64,000 nucleotides of DNA from JAPLYB01 sp964481435 (GTDB lineage: Archaea > Nanobdellota > Nanobdellia > Pacearchaeales > UBA284). Location: positions 26,194 to 90,193 of the forward strand of contig CAYZTH010000001.1 of NCBI GenBank assembly GCA_964481435.1. The letters are read 5' to 3'. Below, piece by piece: positions 50,536 to 59,199 of the stretch. The translations under genes were made by a program, and so were the position numbers. A model generated the notes under the pieces. That model was not told the origin of the DNA, made no database searches, and saw nothing but the letters and a program-made list of their open reading frames with translations. The stretch's first letter is position 1, and the number at the start of each line of letters is the position of its first letter.

Positions 50536-52776
50536 TCAAGGAGAAATCCCCCCGATTGCAACACTAGCTAGCACCGCAAGAGAGATAATTGCTATCAAGG
50601 CCGTGATAAAGTAGAGCATCATTCCCATTGATAAATTCTTAGAGATTTGGTATTTTTCTCCTAATTTATCTTCTCCTTCTTCGATTGTTACAAGGGTTAT
50701 AGTTAAAATGAATATGACTTCGACAATGTATATTCCTACTGAGACCTGGAGCCAGTAAGGAGGGATCATTTTTGTTATGTCGAACATCTCAACAATAGTC
50801 CCTATACTTCCTGCGCCTAACACCGATGTTTCTGTAGAAACTCCTCCTTCAATCATTAACTTGAGTTTTCCAAGTATTCCCGTTATCATTGCAGATAATC
50901 CGACGATGATTGCAGCAAGTAAAGGAGCAAGGAAAGTCATATTGCTTTTCATGCTGCTGGTAATATCTGCCAGCAAGTCTTTCAGTCTCTCATTCACATC
51001 ATGTATGTTCTTGACATAGGTGCTTATTGACATCAATGCATTTGCAGCTATTCCTAGACCTTTTTTGACAGCTTCAATCATTATCTGCATCGAGGTCTTC
51101 AGGATTTCAGAAGGATAGTAATTTATTGCTCCTCTCGCAGGATTGAATATTGCTTCTTCAATAGACATTCCTGCCTGTTGTATGTTCATGTTCACCATCG
51201 AGAAAAATCCTGCAGAGGGACTTCCTTTGGCGCTCTGAGCAACTCTGCCGAAACACATCTCGGCAGGAGTTCCGTCAGCTAGTCTGTTTCCTAGCTGGAA
51301 TATTGAGCCAGAGAATTCTTGTTCAAGTCTTTTTGTCTGATTTCTGGTCTTGACTAATTTCTCGGTCTTTAGTTTATATAATAATATAAAAAATAATGCT
51401 ACAGATAGTGGAACAAACAAAGATAGAATCAATGCAACAACTCCAAAAGGCCCCACTACCTGTCCTAGGGCATTTAGTCTGAAGTCAAACAGATTTCCCG
51501 ACCCTAAAAATTCAAGGCCGATTTCAGCGAAGGTATAATCTTTCTTTACTCCTAGTATACCGGAGCCGAACTGAAATATGAATGGCAGAATTCCCAGGAT
51601 AAACAATGGAAATGATATGAAAAATGCTTTCCAGTAGTGGCTCTTGTCTGCATAATAGTGATAGTTCTTGTTTCTCTCCAGCAGCTCTGTCTCTCCAAAT
51701 CCCCCTGGCCTTTTTGCAAGCACATTATTGGTCATATAAAATATTGCGAAGGGAATTACAAGATTGAACAGTACAATAACATGGTACCAGCTTATTGCTC
51801 CTTGTAATAGTGTAGAACCGAGAGGCAATAGAGCAAGGCCAAGTGTTGGAAGCACAATCCCAAGCATGTAGATATTTGTTATGGGCGATTTTACATCGTG
51901 TGTAAAATGTAACATCTTCTCATAAACTCCATCAAGAATAATCTGAAGTGCCTTGTCTAAAGTTGCCACTCTTCTCTCTTCAACAGGTTCGTATAAAGAA
52001 CTCTCAATCATGTGGAAAGATTCAACAAATTCCGGACAGGATTCTCTCCAACCCTCTAAGTAAGCATCAAGAGCATCTTTGATTGTCGAATATTTAGCAG
52101 TCTCAGTATCCCAAAATATTTTTTTCAAGTCCAGAGATAAAGGAGGTTGAAGATGTTCTGAAGCGAATTTTATAGCTCTTTCAAGATTACTGGTATGCCT
52201 CATATGAACTACGATATACAGGATGCAAGGAATCATTTGGCTAGAAGCTTTTAGCCTCCATTTCTGAGCGACTCTCGAAGGAAGTGTATTAAAATAATAG
52301 AATAAGAAAAATGAAACACATATTAGCAAGAAAAAGATAAGAAGAAGTTCACCTCCAATCTTATTAGTCAATAAGTAGATTGCAGCACAAATCATCAGTG
52401 TCAAAAATAAAGCGAAAAGAAGTGCAAACCAGGAAAATCCCGAAACTTCATTTGGTTTGACATTAAGATGTGACTCTTGAATATTTCTTTCTAGTTTTTC
52501 TTGATCCTTCTTACTTACTTTGATTGTGAGAGATTTTCCTATATTTTGGCATGCTTTTTCATACCAACCTAGGTTCTTTAGTGTCTCTCTTCTGAAAGTA
52601 TCATACTCCTTTGAATAGTCTCTTGGAGCTTCATTAAAGAAATCTTTTCCGAGCTTGTTCTCAAATTTTCTTATTAGCTCTCTGGCATCTTCTCTGCCTG
52701 GCCTCCCCGGCACAGGCGCTTTTGTATTTTTTTTAGCAGGAGCATCTCGATTGCCTTGACTTGGTTTAGGAATCAT
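50536..52776 (-). CDS. Pilus platform membrane protein (TadC/FlaJ/GspF-like)
   Basis: 746 residues. A charged cytoplasmic N-terminus leads to TM pairs at about 115-160. Two GspF-type cytoplasmic helical domains follow (around 190-290, with SLDLKKIFWDTET, and 480-600, with LGNRLADGTPAEMCFGR), each followed by TM helices, plus a C-terminal membrane pair. This duplicated layout is that of archaeal FlaJ/TadC proteins that anchor the secretion ATPase. First gene of the minus-strand pilin run; its motor is probably 37848-40136. A GAGGT purine run lies just before the ATG. Confidence 0.9.
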   Translation of the reverse strand: MIPKPSQGNRDAPAKKNTKAPVPGRPGREDARELIRKFENKLGKDFFNEAPRDYSKEYDTFRRETLKNLGWYEKACQNIGKSLTIKVSKKDQEKLERNIQESHLNVKPNEVSGFSWFALLFALFLTLMICAAIYLLTNKIGGELLLIFFLLICVSFFLFYYFNTLPSRVAQKWRLKASSQMIPCILYIVVHMRHTSNLERAIKFASEHLQPPLSLDLKKIFWDTETAKYSTIKDALDAYLEGWRESCPEFVESFHMIESSLYEPVEERRVATLDKALQIILDGVYEKMLHFTHDVKSPITNIYMLGIVLPTLGLALLPLGSTLLQGAISWYHVIVLFNLVIPFAIFYMTNNVLAKRPGGFGETELLERNKNYHYYADKSHYWKAFFISFPLFILGILPFIFQFGSGILGVKKDYTFAEIGLEFLGSGNLFDFRLNALGQVVGPFGVVALILSLFVPLSVALFFILLYKLKTEKLVKTRNQTKRLEQEFSGSIFQLGNRLADGTPAEMCFGRVAQSAKGSPSAGFFSMVNMNIQQAGMSIEEAIFNPARGAINYYPSEILKTSMQIMIEAVKKGLGIAANALMSISTYVKNIHDVNERLKDLLADITSSMKSNMTFLAPLLAAIIVGLSAMITGILGKLKLMIEGGVSTETSVLGAGSIGTIVEMFDITKMIPPYWLQVSVGIYIVEVIFILTITLVTIEEGEDKLGEKYQISKNLSMGMMLYFITALIAIISLAVLASVAIGGISP

Positions 52777-52875
52777 TTCTACCTCTTTTTTATGTGGTAT
52801 ATAATATATATCTATATAACAGAATTAATTATACTTAAAAAACCTCGCTTTTTTTAGGGTATTTGAAAAGAAAAA

Positions 52876-52887
52876 CATTAAATATTC
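52876..52887 (+). promoter_or_regulatory. TATA box deciding the Nudix start
   Basis: CATTAAATATTC centred 24 nt before the ATG at 52905, inside the longer open frame that begins with TTG at 52863. Confidence 0.6.
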
Positions 52888-52904
52888 TTAATCTATCAAA
52901 AAAC

Positions 52905-53309
52905 ATGGAAATAGAAGTCAGTCTAAAAGCACTTATCAAAAATAATAAGCATGAATATCTTCTTCTGAAAAGAGCAAAGCCCTATCCCCAAGAAAGCGAA
53001 TGCAGATGGGATGTTCCCGGAGGAAGACTCATTCCAGGAGAAAAGATTTCAGATGCTCTTGCAAGAGAGATTAAAGAAGAGACAAATATGGAAATGAAAT
53101 CAATTCCCCAGATAATAAATGCCCAAGATATCCTAAGAGTTGCCGGGAGACACACAATCAGGTTAGCATTCATCAGCGAGGCTGAGGGCCAAATTCAGCT
53201 TGACTCAAATGAACACTCCGATTATAAGTGGCTCTCTCTCAATGAGGCTCTAAAAACCCATCACGATATTTATCTCACTCCGGTTTTAGAAGAATTAAAT
53301 AATGAATAG
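52905..53309 (+). CDS. Nudix hydrolase
   Basis: 134 residues from the ATG at 52905 (TATA box 24 nt upstream; the frame reaches back to a TTG at 52863). Nudix box in GGRLIPGEKISDALAREIKE followed by ETNM, with the G-x5-E-x7-RE-x2-EE pattern, which binds the catalytic metal. It cleaves a nucleoside diphosphate linked to another group. Substrate unknown; near a pilus locus by chance as far as one can see. Confidence 0.9.
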   Translation: MEIEVSLKALIKNNKHEYLLLKRAKPYPQESECRWDVPGGRLIPGEKISDALAREIKEETNMEMKSIPQIINAQDILRVAGRHTIRLAFISEAEGQIQLDSNEHSDYKWLSLNEALKTHHDIYLTPVLEELNNE

Positions 53310-53365
53310 TTCTTTTATTACCATAATATATATAAATTATATACTCCATAATAATTATATAAAAA

Positions 53366-53893
53366 ATGGCAAAAGAATCTCTGCTTGAAAGAGGAGTTAT
53401 TGCAAGTGCAGCAGGATTATTAGCACTTAGTTCTGCACTTCTCTTATCGTGTTCTTCCCAAGCCCCAACGCCTTCTAGGCAATCTCCACAACCTCGGGCC
53501 AATACCTCTTATCCAAATCAGCCTCAACAACCGCAAACATCTTCAAGAAGCAGCGGATATGAACATCCAGATTTTGCAACAGTTGCAGTGAATCCAGAAA
53601 TTTTCTCAGGACAAAAGATAGAATTGACCGGTTACTGGGTTGAGACTAGCAGCGGAGTTCTTCACCTCGGCTATGGTTATGGGTCAAAAGGAATTCGTAC
53701 AGATATGAGTTCGGATATGTCTCCCGCATTGGCAAGCAGATATAATGGTCTTAGATGCAGTCCACCACTATCCCCCCTTAATCCACGTAGAGGAGACTAT
53801 ACTACAACTATAAGGGGGACGATGCGAAACGAAAGATTGAGGGTTGATGGCGGGTATATCACTGGTCCCGATGGAACCGTATATGAATTTTGA
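53366..53893 (+). CDS. Putative lipoprotein with a C-terminal beta domain
   Basis: 175 residues. N-terminal signal: basic start, hydrophobic core (GVIASAAGLLALSSALLL) and SCSS, a lipobox-like cysteine at residue 29. A Pro/Gln/Ser-rich linker (residues 32-65) leads to a beta-rich domain (FSGQKIELTGYWVETSS, GTMRNERLRVDGGYITG) that looks like an OB fold. Exported and probably lipid-anchored. TATA-like AT tract just upstream. Role unknown. Confidence 0.65.
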   Translation: MAKESLLERGVIASAAGLLALSSALLLSCSSQAPTPSRQSPQPRANTSYPNQPQQPQTSSRSSGYEHPDFATVAVNPEIFSGQKIELTGYWVETSSGVLHLGYGYGSKGIRTDMSSDMSPALASRYNGLRCSPPLSPLNPRRGDYTTTIRGTMRNERLRVDGGYITGPDGTVYEF

Positions 53894-54009
53894 AGAATCT
53901 TTTCTTCTCAGAACATGTAAAGAACATATATCTTACACAAGCAAAAAGTATATAAACCACTTTCATTTAAATTTTCTATACTAAATGTAACTAATAAAAA
54001 AAGGTAAAA

Positions 54010-54288
54010 ATGTTAAAGATTATGAATGTAAGCGACATCGTGGGAATGAAAATTTTCACGGATTCGGGAGACTTCTTAGGTGTTATTGAAGAGGCAAACC
54101 TCATCGATAACAAACTAGACAGCTGGCGAGTGAGAATTGGCAGAGACTCTACCCTTGCTCCATTTTTAAGCGGAGCACGTGGTTTGATAATACCTCACCA
54201 ATACATCAAAGCATTCGGAGAGGTTATAATTGTCAGCAAGGCCGCTGTTCCAGTGAAAGAAGAAGCCTCAGAAGAAATCCTAGGGTAA
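54010..54288 (+). CDS. PRC-barrel domain protein
   Basis: 92 residues. The PRC-barrel pattern starts at NVSDIVGMKIFTDSGDFLG and continues through WRVRIGRDSTLAPF to LIIPHQYIKAFGEVIIV. Small single-domain PRC-barrel proteins are common in archaea; some are linked to RNA processing or FtsZ-related cell division (CdpB family). TATA-like sequence at 53946-53957, with a leader of about 25-30 nt. Its stop lies inside a GGGTAATTACCC palindrome. Confidence 0.85.
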   Translation: MLKIMNVSDIVGMKIFTDSGDFLGVIEEANLIDNKLDSWRVRIGRDSTLAPFLSGARGLIIPHQYIKAFGEVIIVSKAAVPVKEEASEEILG

Positions 54289-54328
54289 TTACCCAAGGGT
54301 GATTGGTGATTAAACTCTTGAAAAAACC

Positions 54329-54823
54329 ATGGTAGACGCAGCTCAATATTCGGTATTTACGAATCCATTCGTGCTCTATATAGTAATGCCCTTTTTGTTA
54401 GTCTTCGTTCTAATATTTTCTGTTCTTGAAAAATCAAGTATCCTCGGAGATGGAAAGAGACCGGCAAACGCAATTGTTGCCGCAGTCATAGCTTTCATCT
54501 TTGTTGGTGTTCCAAGCATAGTAGGCATAGCAATAAAAATGATTCCCTGGGTTAGTTTGATATTAGTTACAATTCTATGTGCCTTGATGGTCTTCGGATT
54601 TATGGGCATGGAAATTCCAAAAGGAAAAGGTTTTAAAATCACATTCGGAATTCTCTTCGGTCTTGCTTTGCTTGCAGTAGTTCTCTGGGCAACAGGCGTA
54701 TTTGGTTTGGTGCATTTTACCTCCACTCTTATTCAGTATATTGTATTGATTATCGTTTTCGGAGGCGCTCTGGCCTTGATTGTCGCAACATCACCCACAA
54801 AGCCAAATGGTTCAAGTTCTTAG
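54329..54823 (+). CDS. Four-TM membrane protein, paralog 1 of 3
   Basis: 164 residues with four or five TM helices and a short polar C-terminus. The N-terminal block FVLYIVMPFLLVFVLIFSVLE then KSSILGDGKRPANA is shared in pattern with the next two genes (a TM ending in 'E-K-...-L/I-G/R'). No enzymatic motif. The following hairpin pair (54848-54953) may end its transcript. Function unknown. Confidence 0.72.
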   Translation: MVDAAQYSVFTNPFVLYIVMPFLLVFVLIFSVLEKSSILGDGKRPANAIVAAVIAFIFVGVPSIVGIAIKMIPWVSLILVTILCALMVFGFMGMEIPKGKGFKITFGILFGLALLAVVLWATGVFGLVHFTSTLIQYIVLIIVFGGALALIVATSPTKPNGSSS

Positions 54824-54847
54824 TAAGTGAACTTTGATTTATTCAAG

Positions 54848-54898
54848 AAAAGAAAACTGCAACCTTCAGGTTGCAGATGAATCAATCCGTTTTCTTTT
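54848..54898. repeat. Bulged hairpin H5
   Basis: AAAAGAAAAC (54848-54857) pairs with GTTTTCTTTT (54889-54898). Inner stem TGCAACC/GGTTGCA with a TTCA loop; a 13-nt unpaired stretch lies on the right. The T-rich right arm could also end transcription of paralog 1. Confidence 0.75.
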
Positions 54899-54907
54899 TC
54901 TTGATGC

Positions 54908-54953
54908 CCAAAATCCTCGGAAACCCCGCACTTTAGTGTGGGAAGGATTTTGG
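54908..54953. repeat. Bulged hairpin H6
   Basis: CCAAAATCCT (54908-54917) pairs with AGGATTTTGG (54944-54953). CGGAAAC is unpaired on the left. Inner stem CCCGCAC/GTGTGGG with a TTTA loop. Ten nucleotides after H5. Confidence 0.8.
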
Positions 54954-55036
54954 TCATAATAAAAATTAATCTTTTGCATTATCGAAAGATATAAAAAGGT
55001 TCTTAGCTATATTTTTTTGAAAAGAGTGTAAAAAAA

Positions 55037-55573
55037 ATGGCAGATCCTTTTTTAGGCGCAGGCGGATTTTATTCGATTATAAATTCCTGGCAAGAATTCG
55101 GAGTATTCACAGTCTTGCTTCCATTAATTCTAGTTTTTTCAATTGTATTCGCGATTCTCGAGAAGATTAATGTCTTGCGTAATCGCGGAGTCCATCTTGT
55201 TATTGCATTATCAGTTGGATTTTTTACAATTGCAAATCCCTATGTCTCTGCTTTTTTCATGCCACTATTCTCAAATCTAGCAATTGGTGTCGCAATACTG
55301 GTTGTCTTAGTAGTTTTGATAGGACTTGCAATCAAACCAGAGGATAAATCGTTCCCCTACATCTTCGGAATCGTTGGCGGAGCATTATTTATTGTCATAC
55401 TTGCAAGAACAGGAATGTTGAAAGTTATTTTCGGAGAGAATATTGATGTATGGCTTTCACAGAATTCAGCATGGGTTGTTTTGCTTATAATTGTGGCGCT
55501 TGCCGGTCTCGGTGTGATACTCGGGGCTAGAAAAGAATCAAAATTAGAATTAAAGAATCTAGGCGGATTATAA
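55037..55573 (+). CDS. Four-TM membrane protein, paralog 2 of 3
   Basis: 178 residues with about four or five TM helices. It shares with the flanking genes an opening TM (VFTVLLPLILVFSIVFAILE) followed by KINVLRNRGVHLVIALS. The soluble C-terminus is short (ARKESKLELKNLGGL). A TATA-like GATATAAAAAGG at 54987-54998 is upstream. The next paralog begins 7 nt after its stop. Function unknown. Confidence 0.72.
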   Translation: MADPFLGAGGFYSIINSWQEFGVFTVLLPLILVFSIVFAILEKINVLRNRGVHLVIALSVGFFTIANPYVSAFFMPLFSNLAIGVAILVVLVVLIGLAIKPEDKSFPYIFGIVGGALFIVILARTGMLKVIFGENIDVWLSQNSAWVVLLIIVALAGLGVILGARKESKLELKNLGGL

Positions 55574-55580
55574 ATAGAAA

Positions 55581-56069
55581 ATGGCGGTTGCACTCGATTT
55601 ATCTGGACTCGGAACTTTCATGCCGGTCTTTGCTTTTTTATTAGTCTTTGTTGTAGTATATGCATTATTATCAAAAACAAAACTTCTTGGAGAACACAAG
55701 TTTGTCCACATACTAGTGAGTTTTTGCTTAGGTATCGTTTTTATAATCTCTGCAAATGCAATTGAGTATGTCAAGGTTACTACTCCTTTCTTTGTAGCAT
55801 TTATAATCAGTTTGTTATTTATTATGCTCATTGTCGGATTGTTTAAAGGCGGAAAGATGGAAGAATTCTTTAAAGGAAATGGTTTTGGCTGGTTCCTAGT
55901 AATTATACTAATAGTTATATTCTGTTTTTCGGCATTGTTCATATTTGCACCTTTGATAAATCAGTATATGGCAGGTCCGAAGAAGTTCTTGCTGCAGCCG
56001 CAGATTCTTGGAGTAATTATCCTCGGAGCTCTGACAGTATTTGCATCCTGGCTCCTAAGTAAGAAATAG
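55581..56069 (+). CDS. Four-TM membrane protein, paralog 3 of 3
   Basis: 162 residues with four TM helices. The same pattern again (FMPVFAFLLVFVVVYALLSK then TKLLGEHKFVHILVSF). It overlaps none of its neighbours; 7 nt separate it from paralog 2, so the two are cotranscribed. The triple arrangement next to the pilus platform gene hints at an envelope role. Function unknown. Confidence 0.72.
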   Translation: MAVALDLSGLGTFMPVFAFLLVFVVVYALLSKTKLLGEHKFVHILVSFCLGIVFIISANAIEYVKVTTPFFVAFIISLLFIMLIVGLFKGGKMEEFFKGNGFGWFLVIILIVIFCFSALFIFAPLINQYMAGPKKFLLQPQILGVIILGALTVFASWLLSKK

Positions 56070-56101
56070 AAATTTTTTAAACTCAAGATTCTTTTTTAAT
56101 T

Positions 56102-56662
56102 ATGGATAAATTTGACGCTCTGAAAAAAGAAATAGAAAGCATTCTCCCAGAGTCTCCAATTGATTTTGAGTTAAAACATTCTGGGCTTGTTTTAAAATGG
56201 GTTTTAAAACTTAAACCAGACGCTGATGAGGCTTTGAAAATAGCCGCCCTAGGGCATGATATTGATAGGGCCATAAGCAAGATTACAGAAACCTATGATC
56301 TGAAAGATTATTCGAAAATTAATGAATTCAAAAAAGAGCATAGTCTTCGTTCAGCCAAATATCTTCAGGACTTATTAAAAAAATATAATTATAATAAAAA
56401 GATTATAGAAAAAGTAAAGAAGTTGGTTGAAAATCATGAATTTGGCGGAGATGAAGAGACCAATATTTTAATGGAAGCAGATAGTCTCGCTTTTTTTGAT
56501 TATAATCTCCCTTTTTATCTAAATAAAAATGGAAAAGAAAGAGCGCATAAAAAGATTAGGTTTATGTATGATAGATTATCTCTCAAAGGAAAACAATTAG
56601 TTAAGGAAATGAAGTTTCAAGATAAAGAAATAGAAAAAATCGTGAAAGAAGCGATTTCTTAA
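56102..56662 (+). CDS. HD-fold protein (DUF4202-like)
   Basis: 186 residues. HSGLVLKWVLK, AALGHDIDRAISK (H-D pair), KKEHSLRSAKYLQDLL and VENHEFGGDEETNILMEADS hold the histidines and aspartates expected of an HD phosphohydrolase. DUF4202 proteins are related but uncharacterised. It converges with srp54, 0 nt between stop codons. Substrate unknown. Confidence 0.78.
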   Translation: MDKFDALKKEIESILPESPIDFELKHSGLVLKWVLKLKPDADEALKIAALGHDIDRAISKITETYDLKDYSKINEFKKEHSLRSAKYLQDLLKKYNYNKKIIEKVKKLVENHEFGGDEETNILMEADSLAFFDYNLPFYLNKNGKERAHKKIRFMYDRLSLKGKQLVKEMKFQDKEIEKIVKEAIS

Positions 56663-58048
56663 TTACATCATCCTTCTGCCAAACTTCTTTGCAAGTTTCT
56701 GCAAAGTTTTCTGATCCATTTGGCCCTTGCTAGGATCCATGCCTGCCATTGAACCGGTTGTGAACTCTTTTATCATCTTGTACTGTTTGATGAGCTCTCT
56801 TATTTCATTTGTCGGAACAGTTGAACCCTTTGAGATTCTCGCGATTCTCGAGCTATCTAATAAATCTGGATCTTCCTTCTCTGCTTGGGTCATAGAGTCT
56901 ATTGCAAATCTCCATCTTTTCATTTTCTCCTCTTGGACATTGAACATATCCGGCAGCTTTTTTCCTAAAGCCCCTAGTCCGCCAAGATTTCCAAGTCCCG
57001 GGATAAGTTCTGCAACTTTATCCAGTGGCCCCATTTTTTGCATATTTTTTATTTGGTCGCAGAAATCAACTAGTGTAAATTTTCCTTCTTGAAGTCTTGA
57101 TTGGAATTTCTCTTGTTCTTTTTCATCCATTAGGGTTTGTGTCTTTTCTAACAATGCTTTCAAGTCCCCCATTCCTAAGAGTCTTGAAACAAAGCTGCTT
57201 GGGTCAAATGTTTCAATATCAGGTAGTTTTTCTCCGGTTCCAATAAAAATTACTTTTGCATTTGTTTCAGCGCAAGAAACTAGTGCTCCTCCGCCCTTGG
57301 CAGTTCCATCTATCCTTGTTATAATTACTCCCGAAACTTTGCAGGCTTTTGAAAATCCCTGTGCCTGCTCCTTGGCGGATTTTCCTATATCTGCTGGCAC
57401 AACTAAAAAAACTTCATTTGGTTTAATTTCTTTATTTAGGATTTCAATTTCCTCCAGCAAGTCTTTAGACAGAACATCTCTTCCCGCAGTATCGACTATA
57501 CAGAGATCAAACTTCTTTATTTTTTCTTTATATTTTTCATAGATTGCAAGAACATTTTTTTCATCTTTATCAATGAAGCAAGTGACTTGTGCTTTTTTTG
57601 CCATCTGTTCAAGTTGCTCGGGTGCAGCTGGCCTGTGTACATCGAGTCCAAGCATACAGACCTTGAAACCTCTCTTAGCATAATAGAAAGCCAGCTTAGA
57701 GGCTGTTGTTGTCTTCCCAGAACCATATAACCCCAGAAGCATGATCTTGAAGGGCTTTGCTTTTTTGTCTATCTTAATTTCTTTTTCTTCCTCTCCAAGA
57801 ACTTTTGTTAGCTCATCATGGATGAACTTGATTAATTGTTCTCTTTTGTCTAGGCCTTTAACATCTTTGGAAGCTTGTTTTTTTATCTTTTCAATAAGCT
57901 CATTAGCTATCTTGATATCAACGTCTGCCTCAAGCAAGCTTCTCTTGAGTTCAGAACATATTGCATCAATTGTTTTCTGGTCAATAAAGATAGCCCCCGC
58001 TATCTTTGATATGGCGTTCTTTAAGCTTGTTCCTAGTTTATCTAGCAT
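56663..58048 (-). CDS. srp54: Signal recognition particle GTPase SRP54
   Basis: 461 residues from the ATG at 58048; the frame extends to a TTG at 58063, and a GGAG lies just before this ATG. N domain (1-95), GTPase domain with G1 GLYGSGKTT, G3 DTAGRD and G4 TRIDGTAKGG, then the Met-rich M domain (about 300-461) that binds signal peptides and SRP RNA. Its receptor FtsY is 1.1 kb upstream. TATA box at 58066-58078. Confidence 0.97.
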   Translation of the reverse strand: MLDKLGTSLKNAISKIAGAIFIDQKTIDAICSELKRSLLEADVDIKIANELIEKIKKQASKDVKGLDKREQLIKFIHDELTKVLGEEEKEIKIDKKAKPFKIMLLGLYGSGKTTTASKLAFYYAKRGFKVCMLGLDVHRPAAPEQLEQMAKKAQVTCFIDKDEKNVLAIYEKYKEKIKKFDLCIVDTAGRDVLSKDLLEEIEILNKEIKPNEVFLVVPADIGKSAKEQAQGFSKACKVSGVIITRIDGTAKGGGALVSCAETNAKVIFIGTGEKLPDIETFDPSSFVSRLLGMGDLKALLEKTQTLMDEKEQEKFQSRLQEGKFTLVDFCDQIKNMQKMGPLDKVAELIPGLGNLGGLGALGKKLPDMFNVQEEKMKRWRFAIDSMTQAEKEDPDLLDSSRIARISKGSTVPTNEIRELIKQYKMIKEFTTGSMAGMDPSKGQMDQKTLQKLAKKFGRRMM

Positions 58049-58065
58049 AAAAACTCCAATCAATT

Positions 58066-58078
58066 AGGTTTTATAAAG
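58066..58078 (-). promoter_or_regulatory. TATA box of srp54
   Basis: CTTTATAAAACCT on the minus strand, 24 nt before the start at 58048. Confidence 0.6.
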
Positions 58079-58087
58079 ATTAAGGAA

Positions 58088-58453
58088 TCACTTAAATGAA
58101 ATTCCCCTTTCAATCTGATACGATTCGATTATTCCCCAACCAAAGCAGGTCGTTCTATTTGCATGTATCTCAACCAAACGAGTTGTTGTAGAAGTGTCTG
58201 GAGGAAATAGATGATAATCTGTTCCGAGAAATAGTCTCCTTATCTTAAAGTTAGGTTTGCTTTCTGAATCAATTATCCGATAGTCCATGTAAACGTCCCC
58301 AATATGCGTAGGAACAAATTTCTTTCCGTAAAGAGAAGTTGTTTCTCCAGCTTTTACAAAAGTATAGTCCTTTTTCACGTCGATGTCTCCGTTGGAGCAA
58401 GAAAAAGTTGCTAAAAATAAAGCTGCAAGAATAGTTAAAAGTGATTTTTTCAT
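58088..58453 (-). CDS. Small putative lipoprotein
   Basis: 121 residues. Signal MKKSLLTILAALFLATFSCS with a lipobox-like cysteine at 19, then a beta-rich domain (TFVKAGETTSLYGKKFVPTH, DYRIIDSESKPNFKIRRLFL) and a NRTTCFGWG segment. Exported and probably anchored. It lies between SRP54 and an unknown gene. Not recognised as a known family. Confidence 0.6.
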   Translation of the reverse strand: MKKSLLTILAALFLATFSCSNGDIDVKKDYTFVKAGETTSLYGKKFVPTHIGDVYMDYRIIDSESKPNFKIRRLFLGTDYHLFPPDTSTTTRLVEIHANRTTCFGWGIIESYQIERGISFK

Positions 58454-58471
58454 AAATCTTCTTTAGAACCA

Positions 58472-58484
58472 GAATATTTAAGGA
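58472..58484 (-). promoter_or_regulatory. TATA box of the 121-residue lipoprotein gene
   Basis: TCCTTAAATATTC on the minus strand, 25 nt before the ATG at 58453. Confidence 0.55.
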
Positions 58485-58523
58485 TTATTGTGCTAAAAAT
58501 ATTGTCAGAATCTTTAAACTTTC

Positions 58524-59129
58524 TTATCTCCGACATGCATCATATTTTTTTGGAACTACAAGAACAGTATAGTTCTCTCCCCCATGGTATATCGCCGCTA
58601 TTTCACAAGTAGTTTGCCTAATAGCTTCTCTGTAAAAAGCAGGCCTGTCTTCTTCGGGAATATTGCCCTTATTGGCAAATTCTCTTAGAAAAGGCATTGG
58701 ATTAAATTCAGTTCTTCTCCTTTCCCGAGCAGCACTTATGAATTGGTTCATGACAGAATTAACGTAAGCTTCAGAAGCTTCTAAGACCGTGCGGGAGTCA
58801 TATCCTTTTGGCTTAATTTTCCCAAAAGTGTGATGAAAACCCGACTCTCTATTTCTTGCGGTCCATGTTTCGCAGAGTTCAACAACATAAGGTGCAAGGT
58901 GTTTTAGAACCTTTTTCTTATGATCTTTGCCAGTTGTTTTGCACCCTCTGACAAGCTTGGCAAGACCTTTAAGAGTCTCGCCAAATCTTTCAATTGTAAA
59001 TGATGCTGCTTGATTACAATCCAAACCATCGGGATCGCCTATTGGTTGACCCCTAAGAATTGAATCAACTTCTCTTAAACTGTCATGCACCCGGGGTCCC
59101 CGTTGTGATGGATCTAAAAAATTGTTCAT
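58524..59129 (-). CDS. Uncharacterised protein
   Basis: 201 residues, soluble, no TM helix. Helical, with basic patches (RGCKTTGKDHKKKV, SAARERRRTEF). A LDCNQAASFTIERFGE segment and a C-terminal strand-rich end (YTVLVVPKKYD). No family recognised. TATA box 24 nt before the start. It stands alone between a lipoprotein gene and ftsY. Confidence 0.6.
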   Translation of the reverse strand: MNNFLDPSQRGPRVHDSLREVDSILRGQPIGDPDGLDCNQAASFTIERFGETLKGLAKLVRGCKTTGKDHKKKVLKHLAPYVVELCETWTARNRESGFHHTFGKIKPKGYDSRTVLEASEAYVNSVMNQFISAARERRRTEFNPMPFLREFANKGNIPEEDRPAFYREAIRQTTCEIAAIYHGGENYTVLVVPKKYDACRR

Positions 59130-59146
59130 TCAAAATGATTCTTATG

Positions 59147-59158
59147 GATTATTTAAGC
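59147..59158 (-). promoter_or_regulatory. TATA box of the 201-residue gene
   Basis: GCTTAAATAATC on the minus strand, 24 nt before the ATG at 59129. Confidence 0.55.
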
Positions 59159-59199
59159 TTTTATGTGATTTCTTTCAAATAAATCTAAATAAGAACAAC

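Noticed and set aside
50345..50539. 64-codon minus-strand frame between the platform protein and the first pilin
   Set aside because: It overlaps the pilin start and the bulged hairpin, is rich in Cys/Arg/Tyr with no hydrophobic signal, and a better 51-codon gene lies in another frame.
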